NCBI RefSeq assembly: GCF_047718555.1
Contig: NZ_JBDNRK010000014.1
Coordinates: 19,838-83,837 of the forward strand
Origin: Clostridium_I sp047718555
GTDB taxonomy: Bacteria; Bacillota; Clostridia; Clostridiales; Clostridiaceae
Direction: 5' to 3'
DNA: 64,000 nt
The notes under the pieces are model-generated. The model was given only the letters and a program-made list of their open reading frames with translations. It searched no databases and was not told the origin of the DNA. Position numbers and translations under genes: made by a program. Of this stretch, positions 9,060 to 18,109 are shown piece by piece; the first letter of the stretch is position 1; each line of letters begins with the position of its first letter.

Positions 9060-9221
9060 TAAGGCACATTCAAATAAATAACTAGTCAGTATGCTAGTCT
9101 ATTTTGAATCCTACTGCGTCAACAGAACCCTCAGATAGCTCACTATCTTCGGAACCTGTTTCCTTGTATCATTCAAAATATCCGTCGCATCTTTGACTTA
9201 TTATTTATTTTCATATGCCTA
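9060..9221. repeat. Family A dispersed element, copy 2 (inverted relative to copy 1)
   Basis: Begins TAAGGCACATT and ends CATATGCCTA. The interior is the reverse complement of copy 1 with scattered changes: the segment ending in TTCTGTTGACGCAG and the ATAGTGAGCTAT hairpin are kept. It fills the space between the ABC-F gene and the convergent response regulator. Confidence 0.7.
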
Positions 9222-9227
9222 ATCAAG

Positions 9228-9998
9228 TTAAATTTCAAAATATTCTTTTAGCTTCTTTACATTATTTCTACTTATAGGTATTTCAGATTTTTGCTGGTCA
9301 TCCATAACTAATTTATAAGTTCCATTAAACCATGAGTAGAATTCTTTTACATTGTCCATATTTACGATGTAGCTTCTATGACATCTAAAAAAATTAGTCT
9401 TCTCCTCTATCTGACATAAATTATATCCAACCACATACCTGTCATTCTTGACTTTTACATAGGTTTTATCATCTTCTATATAACAATAATAAATATCTTT
9501 TAAATCTACCAATATTATCTTCCCTTTTCTATCACAGGGTATCTTTTTTACTATTTTTTTATCTTTATCTATTTTATCTATTATCTTATTTAACATGTTG
9601 GGTATTTTTTCAGTTTCTATTTTTGTTTTACTCCATTTATCTACAAGTCTATTTATAGTAATATTTATTCGTCTATCCACAAAAGGCTTAAGCACGTAAT
9701 CAAGGGCATAGATTTCAAAGGCTTTTACTGCATATTCTTCATAAGCAGTAACAAATATTATATCAATAGAATCATTGAATTCCTTTACATTTTGGGCCAC
9801 TTCAATTCCACTTTTTACTGGCATATTTATATCCAAAAAAACTGCATTAGGCTTTTCTCTTTTTATAATTTCTATTCCACTTTTACCATCATAAGCAATT
9901 CCCACAACATCTACAGATTTATTTTTTGATATTATATAATTTAATTCTTCAGCGGCAGGTATTTCATCCTCTATAATTACACATTTAATTTTATCCAT
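9228..9998 (-). CDS. LytTR-family response regulator
   Basis: 256 residues: a receiver domain (1-125) with the acidic pocket IIEDE and phospho-acceptor Asp56 in FLDINMP, then a LytTR DNA-binding domain (about 150-255) with YIEDDKTYVKV and FFRCHRSYIVNMDNVKEF. Such regulators bind paired direct repeats. The start overlaps the last eight bases of the sensor kinase gene, so the pair is translationally coupled. The divergent neighbour is a CstA/BtsT-type transporter, the arrangement expected of a BtsSR/YpdAB-like system that responds to pyruvate or related carbon signals; the ligand is an inference. Confidence 0.92.
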   Translation of the reverse strand: MDKIKCVIIEDEIPAAEELNYIISKNKSVDVVGIAYDGKSGIEIIKREKPNAVFLDINMPVKSGIEVAQNVKEFNDSIDIIFVTAYEEYAVKAFEIYALDYVLKPFVDRRINITINRLVDKWSKTKIETEKIPNMLNKIIDKIDKDKKIVKKIPCDRKGKIILVDLKDIYYCYIEDDKTYVKVKNDRYVVGYNLCQIEEKTNFFRCHRSYIVNMDNVKEFYSWFNGTYKLVMDDQQKSEIPISRNNVKKLKEYFEI

Positions 9999-11679
9999 TT
10001 ACTGACAAAACCTCCTCTATGGGTATAGTAAAACTAATTTTAGTTCCTTTATTAAAAGATGTTTCTATACTCAATCCATACTCTTCACCATATAGCAATT
10101 TCAATCTTTCATTTACATTTTTAAGCCCTATTCCAGGCCAGTTGAGCAATACTTCCTTTAGTCTATCTTCATTCATTCCTACACCGGTATCCTTTACATA
10201 AAACTTTATCTCATTTTTTTCCGAAAATGCCTTTAGATATATACTTCCTCCTTCTGGTTTAGGCAATATTCCATGCTTCACTGCATTTTCTACAATAGGC
10301 TGAAGTATAAATGAGGGCATCTTCATGTTCATTATTGATTCCGGTATATCAATAATAAGTTTTAATCTATTTCCAAACCTGGCTTCTTCAATAGAAAAGT
10401 AAGATTGAACAAACTCCACTTCCTCCCTTAAAGTTACAAAATCCTCTTGCCTCTTTAAGGTTTTTCTAAAATAATTAGATAAATCTATTATAAGTTCTCT
10501 AGCCTTTAAAGGGTTTGTCCTACAAAATGATGCTATAGTATTCAATGCATTAAATAAAAAATGTGGTTCTATTTGAGCTCTTAATACTCTAAATTTCGCC
10601 GTAGATGCTTCTTCCGCCAATTTATTTAATTTATATAATTCTATTTGATTTGATAAAAGGTCACTAAGCTCCTCTGCAAATTGTAGAAAATAAGTAGTTA
10701 TATTCTTTTTAGATTTTAATCCAAGTCCAAGTACTCCTTCAAATCCTGAATTTGATATATTAAATGTGGTACATGTAAAAAACATGTTACCCAATTTTAT
10801 GACTTTGGAATGCGGAAATTTACAATATTCGTTCAAAAAATTTTTTATGCTTTTTTCATCTATATCTTCACCAACACAATTTAAAAATCCATCTTTATTT
10901 CCTATAAATATTCCATCTATATTTGTCATTTCATATATTATTTTAGAAATATTTTTTCCGGTTTCAATATTAAGCCCATCTTTCCTCATATATTCCAGAG
11001 TATTCTGAGCTATATTTAAAGCTTTTTGAGCTTCTATTGCCCCAATTCTATCACATTCTTCTTTAGCATTTTTTATTATACTTATAAAAATAATTGTACC
11101 CAAAGAATTTATAATTATCATTGGCACAGCTATAATCTTAACTAGCTGCAATGCCATTGAAACAGGTCTAGAAAATATTAAAATTACAATCATCTGAATG
11201 CATTCCGAAATTAATGCTGCTGCACAGGCATATTTTATATTTAAATTTGTATTTTTTAATTTCTTTCCTATAATTCCACTTACAATTCCCTCCATTACAG
11301 TAGCAATTCCACAGGCCAGTGCTGTAAACCCGCCTAAAAAATATCTATGTGTCCCTGAAATAAATCCAACTATACTTCCCACTACAGGTCCATAGATATA
11401 TCCAGATACTATTGGAGCTATTGGCCTTGTATTGGCTATTGCATCATACATACCCAAATACCCAGTAGATATATTAGTTTTATTCATTTCATAAGGTCCT
11501 ACATCTATTCCTGTATAATTACCTATAACCCCTAAAATACTAAAAAATATAACCATTAAAATCTTATTCCTAATTTTAAAATTGTTACTAATTAACCTTT
11601 TTAAAACCCTTGATTGATTATAAATATATGCAAACAGTACAATAAGTGCCATATTCTCAAGCAATTGAATATATATCAA
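9991..11679 (-). CDS. LytS-type sensor histidine kinase
   Basis: 562 residues. The first 205 form a multi-helix 5TM-5TMR_LYT membrane sensor (GPYEMNKTN, NTRPIAPIVSGYIYGP), then a GAF-like stretch (about 220-345), then the kinase core with His373 in QIEPHFLFNALN and an ATPase with QPIVENAVKHG and GVGMN/GIGLKNV. Start is TTG 11679 behind GGAG. Works with the overlapping LytTR regulator (9228-9998). Divergent from cstA across a 347-bp control region. BtsS/YpdA-like function is inferred from that neighbour. Confidence 0.92.
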   Translation of the reverse strand: MIYIQLLENMALIVLFAYIYNQSRVLKRLISNNFKIRNKILMVIFFSILGVIGNYTGIDVGPYEMNKTNISTGYLGMYDAIANTRPIAPIVSGYIYGPVVGSIVGFISGTHRYFLGGFTALACGIATVMEGIVSGIIGKKLKNTNLNIKYACAAALISECIQMIVILIFSRPVSMALQLVKIIAVPMIIINSLGTIIFISIIKNAKEECDRIGAIEAQKALNIAQNTLEYMRKDGLNIETGKNISKIIYEMTNIDGIFIGNKDGFLNCVGEDIDEKSIKNFLNEYCKFPHSKVIKLGNMFFTCTTFNISNSGFEGVLGLGLKSKKNITTYFLQFAEELSDLLSNQIELYKLNKLAEEASTAKFRVLRAQIEPHFLFNALNTIASFCRTNPLKARELIIDLSNYFRKTLKRQEDFVTLREEVEFVQSYFSIEEARFGNRLKLIIDIPESIMNMKMPSFILQPIVENAVKHGILPKPEGGSIYLKAFSEKNEIKFYVKDTGVGMNEDRLKEVLLNWPGIGLKNVNERLKLLYGEEYGLSIETSFNKGTKISFTIPIEEVLSVNG

Positions 11680-11704
11680 ATTATCAACTCCTTTAAACCT
11701 ATCA

Positions 11705-11781
11705 ATTCATCTAGGTATGTATCGCTGTTATCTCCAACTTTTTAGAAGGTGGAGTGTTACATCTACTAGTCGTCGGATAAA
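11705..11781 (+). repeat. Family B element, 5'-truncated copy
   Basis: Keeps the 3' half of the element: GCTGTTATCTCCA, a short loop, TGGAGTGTTACA, and the ending CTAGTCGTCGGATAAAA. The 5' hairpin and the TTATCCAGGGAC segment are missing or decayed. Lies between the kinase gene and cstA. Confidence 0.6.
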
Positions 11782-11800
11782 AATGTACATGTACATTTTT
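11779..11800. promoter_or_regulatory. Perfect 22-bp palindrome upstream of cstA
   Basis: Five A, TGTACATGTACA, five T: fully self-complementary. It follows the truncated family B element directly. With T runs on both strands it could be a small bidirectional terminator or an operator; the sequence does not decide. Confidence 0.4.
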
Positions 11801-11961
11801 ACGCAAAAATTTTCTTAACAATTAAATTATATAACAAAATTTAATACATTGTTAACATTTTTTAATGCCAATTAGATGTGAATTTCGACTATTCATCCTC
11901 CTTTTTTATCACTTTGGAAGATATAAGTATGAAAATTTATCAACCCAAATTATAATTGTTG

Positions 11962-11991
11962 TGTAAACGTTTTTAAAAATTAACTTATAAT
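11962..11991 (+). promoter_or_regulatory. cstA promoter -10 box with overlapping cre-like site
   Basis: TATAAT at 11986-11991 has no good -35 box at 17 bases, as expected of an activator-dependent promoter. TGTAAACGTTTTTA at 11962-11975 matches the CcpA cre consensus at all but one position and covers the -35 area. Repression by CcpA and activation by the LytTR regulator is the inferred scheme. Confidence 0.5.
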
Positions 11992-12026
11992 TTTACTATT
12001 ACTCAATTTTAAGAGGAGGTCTTTAT

Positions 12027-13865
12027 ATGAATTCTATAGTACTTGTAATCATAGGAGCTTTAGTATTAGCCCTTGGCTACAGATTTTACGGATGCTGGAT
12101 AGCAGCAAAAGTTTTAGTTCTAGATGGTAATAGAGAAGTTCCAGCTAAAAAATTTGAAGATGGACATGACTATTTACCTACAAACAAATGGGTACTTCTA
12201 GGTCAGCATTTTGCTGCAATCGCTGGTGCAGGACCACTTATAGGACCTGTTTTAGCTGCCCAATTTGGATACCTTCCAGGTACACTTTGGATTTTAATTG
12301 GTGGTGTACTAGCTGGTGGAGTACATGATATGGTTATACTATTTGCTTCTGTTAGGCAAGATGGTCAGACCATTGCAGAAATTGCCAGAAAAAATCTAGG
12401 GGGAAGAATGGGATTAATTACTTCTGTTTCAGTTATATTTATATTGATAATAACTATGGCTGGACTTGGACTCCCAATAGTAAATTCTCTTGCCAGCAGT
12501 CCTTGGGGAAGTTTTACTGTAGGTTTCACTATTCCTGCATCAATATTTATAGGTATTTATCTTAAATTTATACGACCTGGTAAGATTGGAGAGGCTACTA
12601 TAATAGGTATGGCACTTATAATGGTTGGAGTAATTCTTGGACCAACTATACAGCATTCAGCTATTGCTCCATTTTTTACTTTTAATGTAAAACAGATATC
12701 ACTTATACTTGCTATATATGGATTTTGCGGAGCTGTCCTTCCTGTTTGGCTATTGTTATTGCCAAGAGGCTATTTGAGTACTTATATGAAAGTTGGAGTT
12801 ATGTTAATGCTTGTACTTGGAATCATATTTGTAAGACCAACAATTCAAATGCCCGCTATGACACAATTTGTAAATGGCGGCGGGCCTATAGTCCCCGGTA
12901 AAGTATTCCCATTTATATTTATAACCATAGCCTGTGGTGCATTGTCCGGCTTTCATTCCCTAATAAGTACAGGTACTTCACCTAAACTCATTGCAAATGA
13001 AAAACATGTACTTGCTGTTGGATATGGCTCCATGGTTATAGAATCTTTTATAGCATTAATAGCGTTGATAGCTGCAACCTGCCTTCCAACTGCTGATTAC
13101 TTTGCTATAAATTCTGCACCAGCTTTATTTGCAAAACTTGGCATGATACCAAAAGAGCTTCCTATGCTGTCACAATTGGTTGGAGAAAATTTAGCTGGAA
13201 GACCTGGCGGATCAGTTTCTCTTGCAGTAGGTATGTCCTATGTATTTTATAAAATTCCTGGTTTAAGTGCATTGATGTCCTACTGGTATCACTTCTGTAT
13301 AATGTTTGAAGCATTATTCATACTAACAACTATAGATTCAGGTACCAGAATAGGAAGATATTTATTTCAAGATCTATTCGGAAAAATTTATACACCTTTT
13401 AAAAAACAGGATTCCTGGTTTAATATAATATTCTTCAGTCTGCTTATGACTTTCTGTTGGGGATATCTATTATATACAGGGAATATATCTACCATATGGC
13501 CGCTATTTGGTGTAGCAAATCAAAGTTTGGCAGCTATAACTTTTGCCATAGGTACTTCAGTGCTTATAAGAATGAGAAAGAAAAAATATATACCTATTAC
13601 AATATTACCAATGGCACTCATAAGTGTTGCAACTTTAACAGCTTCAATTGAAAATATAACGGGCAATTATATACCGAATCACAAAACTACACTCACAATA
13701 TTATCTATAATACTTATAGTTATACTGGTAGTTATACTTTATGAAAGTATTAAACATTGGATTTCCGATTTAAAATCTGGAAATTATAATGTACCAAAAG
13801 AAAATACTACAAATCCTATTAAAAGCAAAGAAAACACTACAGATCCCATTAAAGGCTTTAACTAA
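12027..13865 (+). CDS. cstA: CstA/BtsT-family carbon-starvation transporter
   Basis: 612-residue polytopic membrane protein with the CstA signature region GQHFAAIAGAGPLIGPVLAAQFG and GGVHDM near the N-terminus, and SGFHSLISTGTSPK in the middle; about 15 hydrophobic segments. Family members import pyruvate (BtsT, CstA) or peptides. Shorter than the roughly 700-residue E. coli forms, as is common in Firmicutes. The hydrophilic tail repeats KENTT(N/D)PIK twice. RBS GAGGAGG. Divergent from the LytS/LytR pair that probably controls it; followed by a strong terminator. Confidence 0.9.
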   Translation: MNSIVLVIIGALVLALGYRFYGCWIAAKVLVLDGNREVPAKKFEDGHDYLPTNKWVLLGQHFAAIAGAGPLIGPVLAAQFGYLPGTLWILIGGVLAGGVHDMVILFASVRQDGQTIAEIARKNLGGRMGLITSVSVIFILIITMAGLGLPIVNSLASSPWGSFTVGFTIPASIFIGIYLKFIRPGKIGEATIIGMALIMVGVILGPTIQHSAIAPFFTFNVKQISLILAIYGFCGAVLPVWLLLLPRGYLSTYMKVGVMLMLVLGIIFVRPTIQMPAMTQFVNGGGPIVPGKVFPFIFITIACGALSGFHSLISTGTSPKLIANEKHVLAVGYGSMVIESFIALIALIAATCLPTADYFAINSAPALFAKLGMIPKELPMLSQLVGENLAGRPGGSVSLAVGMSYVFYKIPGLSALMSYWYHFCIMFEALFILTTIDSGTRIGRYLFQDLFGKIYTPFKKQDSWFNIIFFSLLMTFCWGYLLYTGNISTIWPLFGVANQSLAAITFAIGTSVLIRMRKKKYIPITILPMALISVATLTASIENITGNYIPNHKTTLTILSIILIVILVVILYESIKHWISDLKSGNYNVPKENTTNPIKSKENTTDPIKGFN

Positions 13866-13892
13866 TTAAAAACAAAAGATTAAATATATGAA

Positions 13893-13942
13893 AAACACTA
13901 TGAAATCCAATCAAAATCATTTGAATTTCATAGTGTTTCTTT
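13893..13942 (+). terminator. cstA terminator
   Basis: A perfect 14-bp stem (AAACACTATGAAAT at 13893-13906 with its complement at 13925-13938) runs into a T-rich stretch 28 bases after the stop codon. Confidence 0.8.
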
Positions 13943-13950
13943 TACAATTA

Positions 13951-13998
13951 TGAATGAATCTTACTTAAAGTATTACAGCGGCTAGTCATCGAATAAAT
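13951..13998 (+). repeat. Family B remnant
   Basis: Only the ends are left: TGAATCTTACTTAA joined directly to AGTATTACAGCGGCTAGTCATCGAATAAA. The core seems to have been deleted. The bases from here to 14109 hold nothing further that I can name. Confidence 0.5.
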
Positions 13999-14109
13999 CT
14001 AAGTTAAAACATCAGCTCACTTTAAATAATAACAGGCTTAATACTAACAATAGCTCAGCGAATTATTGTTCAATTAAATTTCAAAATTTATTTGTCATAA
14101 CGCAGTCTA

Positions 14110-14445
14110 TTAGACAGCATCTTCTTTTTTAGAATCCAAGAATAATACTTCTTCACCAACTACTTCTGTTACATATTTTTTATTACCCTCTTTTGTGTCA
14201 TAACTCCTTATTTGAAGCCTTCCACTAATGCTGATAAGTCTTCCCTTTTTCATATAGTTACACACCAATTCAGCTGTCTTGCCCCAAACTACCACTGGTA
14301 CAAAGTCCGCTTCTCTTTCCCCTTTTGAGTTTACGAAATTTCTATTTACTGCTATGGTAAAATTACTTACTTCCTTGCCATTTGATTCAATATGTTTTAA
14401 TTCTGGATCCCTTACTAATCTTCCTACTAATAAAACCTTATTCAC
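14110..14445 (-). CDS. ssb: Short single-stranded DNA-binding protein
   Basis: 111 residues forming one OB fold: MNKVLLVGRLVRDPELK, the FTIAVNR strand and the VVVWGKTAE strand are classic SSB. The protein stops right after the OB fold and lacks the flexible linker and acidic DDDIPF-like tip that recruits partner proteins in the main SSB. It is probably a second, SsbB-like paralogue rather than the replicative SSB. GTG start behind GGAGGG. Transcribed alone between family A and B elements. Confidence 0.9.
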   Translation of the reverse strand: MNKVLLVGRLVRDPELKHIESNGKEVSNFTIAVNRNFVNSKGEREADFVPVVVWGKTAELVCNYMKKGRLISISGRLQIRSYDTKEGNKKYVTEVVGEEVLFLDSKKEDAV

Positions 14446-14469
14446 ACTTTTCCCTCCACAATATTTAAA

Positions 14470-14520
14470 TTAGGCATCCTCAAGAAAATATACTAGTCTA
14501 TTTCTTTGAAGGTGCCTTAA
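14470..14520. repeat. Family A element, 51-bp minimal form
   Basis: TTAGGCATCCTCAAG at one end and CTTTGAAGGTGCCTTAA at the other, with little between. Shows the terminal repeats of the larger copies without their interior, as after internal deletion. Confidence 0.6.
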
Positions 14521-14652
14521 TATCTACATTATGGACACATTTTAAATTCATATACAATTAATACAATATTTTTATTATATTAATTGTAATTATCATAATC
14601 TTTACAAAGTTAAACACCTTTGAGCATTTTTTAATTTATTACTTTTACTTTT

Positions 14653-14837
14653 TTGAAGCAAGTTCTTAATTCAGGTGGGGATTCTTTTACCCCATCTGAA
14701 TTTTAGAACTGCAAATGCATGGCTTACTTGGCGTTGAACTCCCGCTTGAAGAAAAGCAGAGAACCAAAATCTTCGATTTTGTGTGAATCGCTTTCACAGA
14801 GTGCGTGGGAGACTTACGCCAAGTTAGTCAGGTTAAA
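14653..14837 (+). repeat. Family B1 element, full-length copy
   Basis: 185 bp starting TTGAAGCAAGTTCTTAATTC. Parts in order: hairpin TTCAGGTGGGG / CCCCATCTGAA; a spacer; an outer stem TTGGCG / CGCCAA; an inner stem CTCCC / GGGAG whose loop holds an extra 60-base segment with its own hairpin. The stop codon of the YitT gene lies inside its last bases. Near-identical copies occur at 56609 and 63951. The rest of the 14521-14652 gap shows nothing. Confidence 0.75.
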
Positions 14838-15684
14838 ATATATTCTTAAATCCTTTGCCTTGAACTTCTGAGGCATCCAGGATTGATATAAACGCTCTTG
14901 GATCTATCTTGTTTACTATATGCTTTAACTTTGGAACTTGGGTCAATGAAACTACACAATATATTACTTTAATCTTATGTTTAGTATAGTATCCCTCTGC
15001 ATAAAAAAGAGTAGAGGATCTATTAAGATCTACTTTAATCCTCTCATTTATCTCTTCTTCCTTTTCTGTTATGATAAAGAGTAGTTTTTTTCTATTAAAA
15101 CCTTTAATAAATTTATCTACGGTATAAGAAACTATATACATAGACATTAAGGTATAAAGTCCCTTTTCCAATCCAAAAAATGCAGATCCAATAGCTATAA
15201 TTATTAAATTTATAATAAAATTTATTTTTCCCACATCATAATCATATTTTTTTCTCATTATTACAGATATTATATCAGCTCCAGCCAGTGAACCATGATT
15301 ACTAAATATTATCCCCATAGCTGCTCCCTGAAGAACTCCTCCATATATACCTGACAATAAAATATCCTTTAAATGAAAATAATAAGATACATTCTTAGTT
15401 ATTATTAAAAAAATAGATTGGGCTACAGTACCAAATATAGTCAATACCGTAAATTGCTTATCAACTTCCCTTATACTCAGTATAAACAGGGGTATATTTA
15501 ACAATATTATAAAATATCCTGCTGGAATTCCGCTAAGATATTGTATGATAAGAGAAATGCCGCCTATACCACCACTTAAGAGTTTAAATGGTATAAAAAA
15601 CATATTCACTGCTATTGCAGAAATAAAGCTACCTAACAATATTAAAGCTAACCTTTTAACTGTCATAAGCTGGCTTCTTTCCAA
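14833..15684 (-). CDS. YitT family membrane protein (DUF161/DUF2179)
   Basis: 283 residues: five to six membrane helices in the first 190 (FISAIAVNMFFIPFKLLSGGIGGISL, SNHGSLAGADIISVIMRKKYD) followed by a cytoplasmic DUF2179 domain with RSSTLFYAEGYYTKHKIKVIYCVVS. The family is common in Firmicutes, and its transport substrate is unsettled. TTG start behind GAGGAG. The TAA stop falls within the end of a family B1 element, so an insertion may have reset the C-terminus. Confidence 0.88.
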   Translation of the reverse strand: MERSQLMTVKRLALILLGSFISAIAVNMFFIPFKLLSGGIGGISLIIQYLSGIPAGYFIILLNIPLFILSIREVDKQFTVLTIFGTVAQSIFLIITKNVSYYFHLKDILLSGIYGGVLQGAAMGIIFSNHGSLAGADIISVIMRKKYDYDVGKINFIINLIIIAIGSAFFGLEKGLYTLMSMYIVSYTVDKFIKGFNRKKLLFIITEKEEEINERIKVDLNRSSTLFYAEGYYTKHKIKVIYCVVSLTQVPKLKHIVNKIDPRAFISILDASEVQGKGFKNIF

Positions 15685-15789
15685 AATCTCTCCTCCATCT
15701 CTTTAAATAAAAATAATTAGTTCATTCTATATGGCATTACTGTACAAAAACGTTCCGTTAATCACAATTATTAGATTTTTTATATAAAC

Positions 15790-15919
15790 AGAATTCTTGG
15801 CATCAGGTGGAGTTTTTATTCCATCTGATGCTTAGAAGTCGTTATCCAGGGACATAGCCACTCTTTACTCCCACTTTGAAGAAGATGGGAGTATTAGAGT
15901 GGGTAGCCATCGGATAAAA
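15790..15919 (+). repeat. Family B2 element copy
   Basis: Hairpin GCATCAGGTGGA / TCCATCTGATGC, then TTATCC (closing GGATAA), CCACTC (pairing GAGTGG) and TCCCA (pairing TGGGA). Flanked on both sides by GAATTC. Sits upstream of the YitT gene, between it and tsaD. Confidence 0.7.
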
Positions 15920-15961
15920 TGAATTCTATAGCTTTAAGTTATATATGTTGCAGATTTTACG

Positions 15962-16984
15962 TTATCTTTCACCTAATTTTAAATTTGGTACTGCATTGAA
16001 ATCCAATGGGGAAGTGGCTCCTTTAATGTATTCAAAATATGCCGCACTTCCTATCATAGCAGCATTGTCTGTACATAATACCGGTTCTGGAAACAATACA
16101 TCAATATTTTGCTTATTTCCCTCAGTTATCATGGCCTTTCTAAGAGCAGAATTTGATGCTACCCCTCCTGCAATGGCAATCTTATCTACTTTTTTTATAG
16201 AACAGGCTTTCATTGCATTTGCAACTAAAAAATCTACTACTGCCTTCTGAAAAGATGCCGCTACATCAGCTCTATTTATTTCTTCTCCTTTCATCTCCAT
16301 CTTATTCAAATAATTAAGTACTGCTGATTTTAATCCGCTAAAGGAAAAATCTAGAGACTCCTCATGAAAATTTGCTCTTGGAAATTTAATTGCATTTTCA
16401 TTTCCCTCTTTAGAAAGTTTATCTATTTTAGGTCCGCCTGGATATCCAAGTCCTATAGCCCTTGCAACTTTATCATAAGCTTCTCCTGCTGCGTCATCTC
16501 TTGTTTGACCCATTACTTCAAATTTACCGTGATCCTTCATATACACTATAAAAGTGTGGCCACCAGATACTACTAGACAGACAAAAGGAGGTTTTAAATC
16601 CTTATACTGAATAAAATTTGCACTTATATGACCTTCTATATGATTTACTCCAATAAGTGGTTTACCTAATGAATAGGCAAGGCCCTTTGCATATTGCACT
16701 CCTACTAAAAGTGCACCAACTAGCCCCGGACCATAGGTAACTCCTATGGCATCTATATCTTTAAAGTCAACTTCTGCTTCTTTTAGAGCCTTATCCACTA
16801 CTTCACTAATTACCTCAATATGTTTTCGCGATGCAACTTCTGGTACAACTCCTCCAAATTTAGTATGCACAGCTATTTGTGATGAAATTATATTTGATAA
16901 TACTGTTCTTCCATTCACTACTATAGATGCTGAAGTTTCATCGCAGCTGCTCTCTATAGCTAGTATCTTTATCTCACTATTCAT
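15962..16984 (-). CDS. tsaD: tRNA N6-adenosine threonylcarbamoyltransferase
   Basis: Catalytic subunit that makes t6A37 on ANN-decoding tRNAs together with TsaB and TsaE. 340 residues, ASKHA fold. Seen: IESSCDETSASIV at the N-terminus, the metal-binding HIEGH motif, LVVSGGHTFIVY and the ATP loop GGVASNSALR. ATG behind AGGAGAGG. Transcribed alone here; tsaB and tsaE are not in the window. Confidence 0.96.
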   Translation of the reverse strand: MNSEIKILAIESSCDETSASIVVNGRTVLSNIISSQIAVHTKFGGVVPEVASRKHIEVISEVVDKALKEAEVDFKDIDAIGVTYGPGLVGALLVGVQYAKGLAYSLGKPLIGVNHIEGHISANFIQYKDLKPPFVCLVVSGGHTFIVYMKDHGKFEVMGQTRDDAAGEAYDKVARAIGLGYPGGPKIDKLSKEGNENAIKFPRANFHEESLDFSFSGLKSAVLNYLNKMEMKGEEINRADVAASFQKAVVDFLVANAMKACSIKKVDKIAIAGGVASNSALRKAMITEGNKQNIDVLFPEPVLCTDNAAMIGSAAYFEYIKGATSPLDFNAVPNLKLGER

Positions 16985-17059
16985 GCTTATTAACCTCTCC
17001 TAGTATCTTAATATATTTATTTAATTATTCCAAGCTTTAATACTCTTACGTATGTAAAA

Positions 17060-17773
17060 TTATGATATCTGCTTATCTATGATATTTTCTATCCTTCTTA
17101 ATTTATCATCACTTATAAAAATTTCTCTTTTACTATTTATAAAATCAATTAATTTATCTGATTTAAATACAGGTGTAAACTGAAGCTGAATTTTTAAATT
17201 TGTATCCTTATTTGAACTAAAGGTAACCACAGAATAAACTGGTGTATTCATAAAATCCGAATGCCTTAAAATATTTTTTACTGCATTTACATGACCTCTG
17301 GATTGCTTACAGGGGTTATAAAATTTCTTTTCAGATTTCTTTCCTCCTTGCATAACCTTTATATGTGTCCACTCTTTATCATCTTCTTTACCAGTAATCA
17401 TACCCTTCATATTCTTCGTTTCAATACAAAATATTCCATAAGGCGATAGCACCAAATGGTCTATCTGGGCACCCTTTTCTTTTCCACCAATTACAATATC
17501 ATTATATACTATATATTTATTATTAAGAGTAGCTAATAATTCTGCTATGTCTTTTTCACCTTGAATTCCATATTTATACAGCTTTCTTTCCCTTGAAAAA
17601 TGAACAATTATTAAAAGAGCTATTAAAATAATTACTGCTGATAGGTATATATTTCTAAAAAAAGCATAAATAGGTATAGCTGATATACACATTAGTATGC
17701 CAAAAAATTTCATCATTAGACTATTATTGCTTTTTTTGTTTAAAGACCTCTCTTTATTTTTTACTATTGCCAC
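17060..17773 (-). CDS. NERD domain protein with membrane anchor
   Basis: 237 residues. Two hydrophobic segments near residues 20-60 are followed by a nuclease-related (NERD) domain from about residue 75: GEKDIAELLATL, the acidic DHLVLSPYGIFCIETKNMKG core (D...E.K, the restriction-endonuclease-like signature) and a C-terminal extension. GTG start behind a run of G. Its biological role is unknown; the visible catalytic-type residues suggest DNA or RNA cleavage. Divergent from the RusA-like gene across 336 bp in which I see no clear signal. Confidence 0.85.
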   Translation of the reverse strand: MAIVKNKERSLNKKSNNSLMMKFFGILMCISAIPIYAFFRNIYLSAVIILIALLIIVHFSRERKLYKYGIQGEKDIAELLATLNNKYIVYNDIVIGGKEKGAQIDHLVLSPYGIFCIETKNMKGMITGKEDDKEWTHIKVMQGGKKSEKKFYNPCKQSRGHVNAVKNILRHSDFMNTPVYSVVTFSSNKDTNLKIQLQFTPVFKSDKLIDFINSKREIFISDDKLRRIENIIDKQIS

Positions 17774-18109
17774 GAAAATCCCCCCCTAAAAACTTATCTA
17801 TTCTGTATCTATAGCAAATAACTAATAAATTTTACTTAGTTAAAGTTCATACTTATTCCTCTACCCTTTTATGAGCATTTAATATTATACCTCTTATTCA
17901 TCAGATAAAATTATAACCTACATAAAAAATTTTTTCATCTATGTTATAAAAATTTAATTTTTGTACTACGAACATATATTCTTATAAGTATATAAATATG
18001 TTATAATATTTAATATAATTTTATTTTACAAATAGGACATATAAAATAGAGCAGCATATTGAATAGCTATTTATTTAGAATATGCCAAAATACATACGAG
18101 GAGCAGCTA

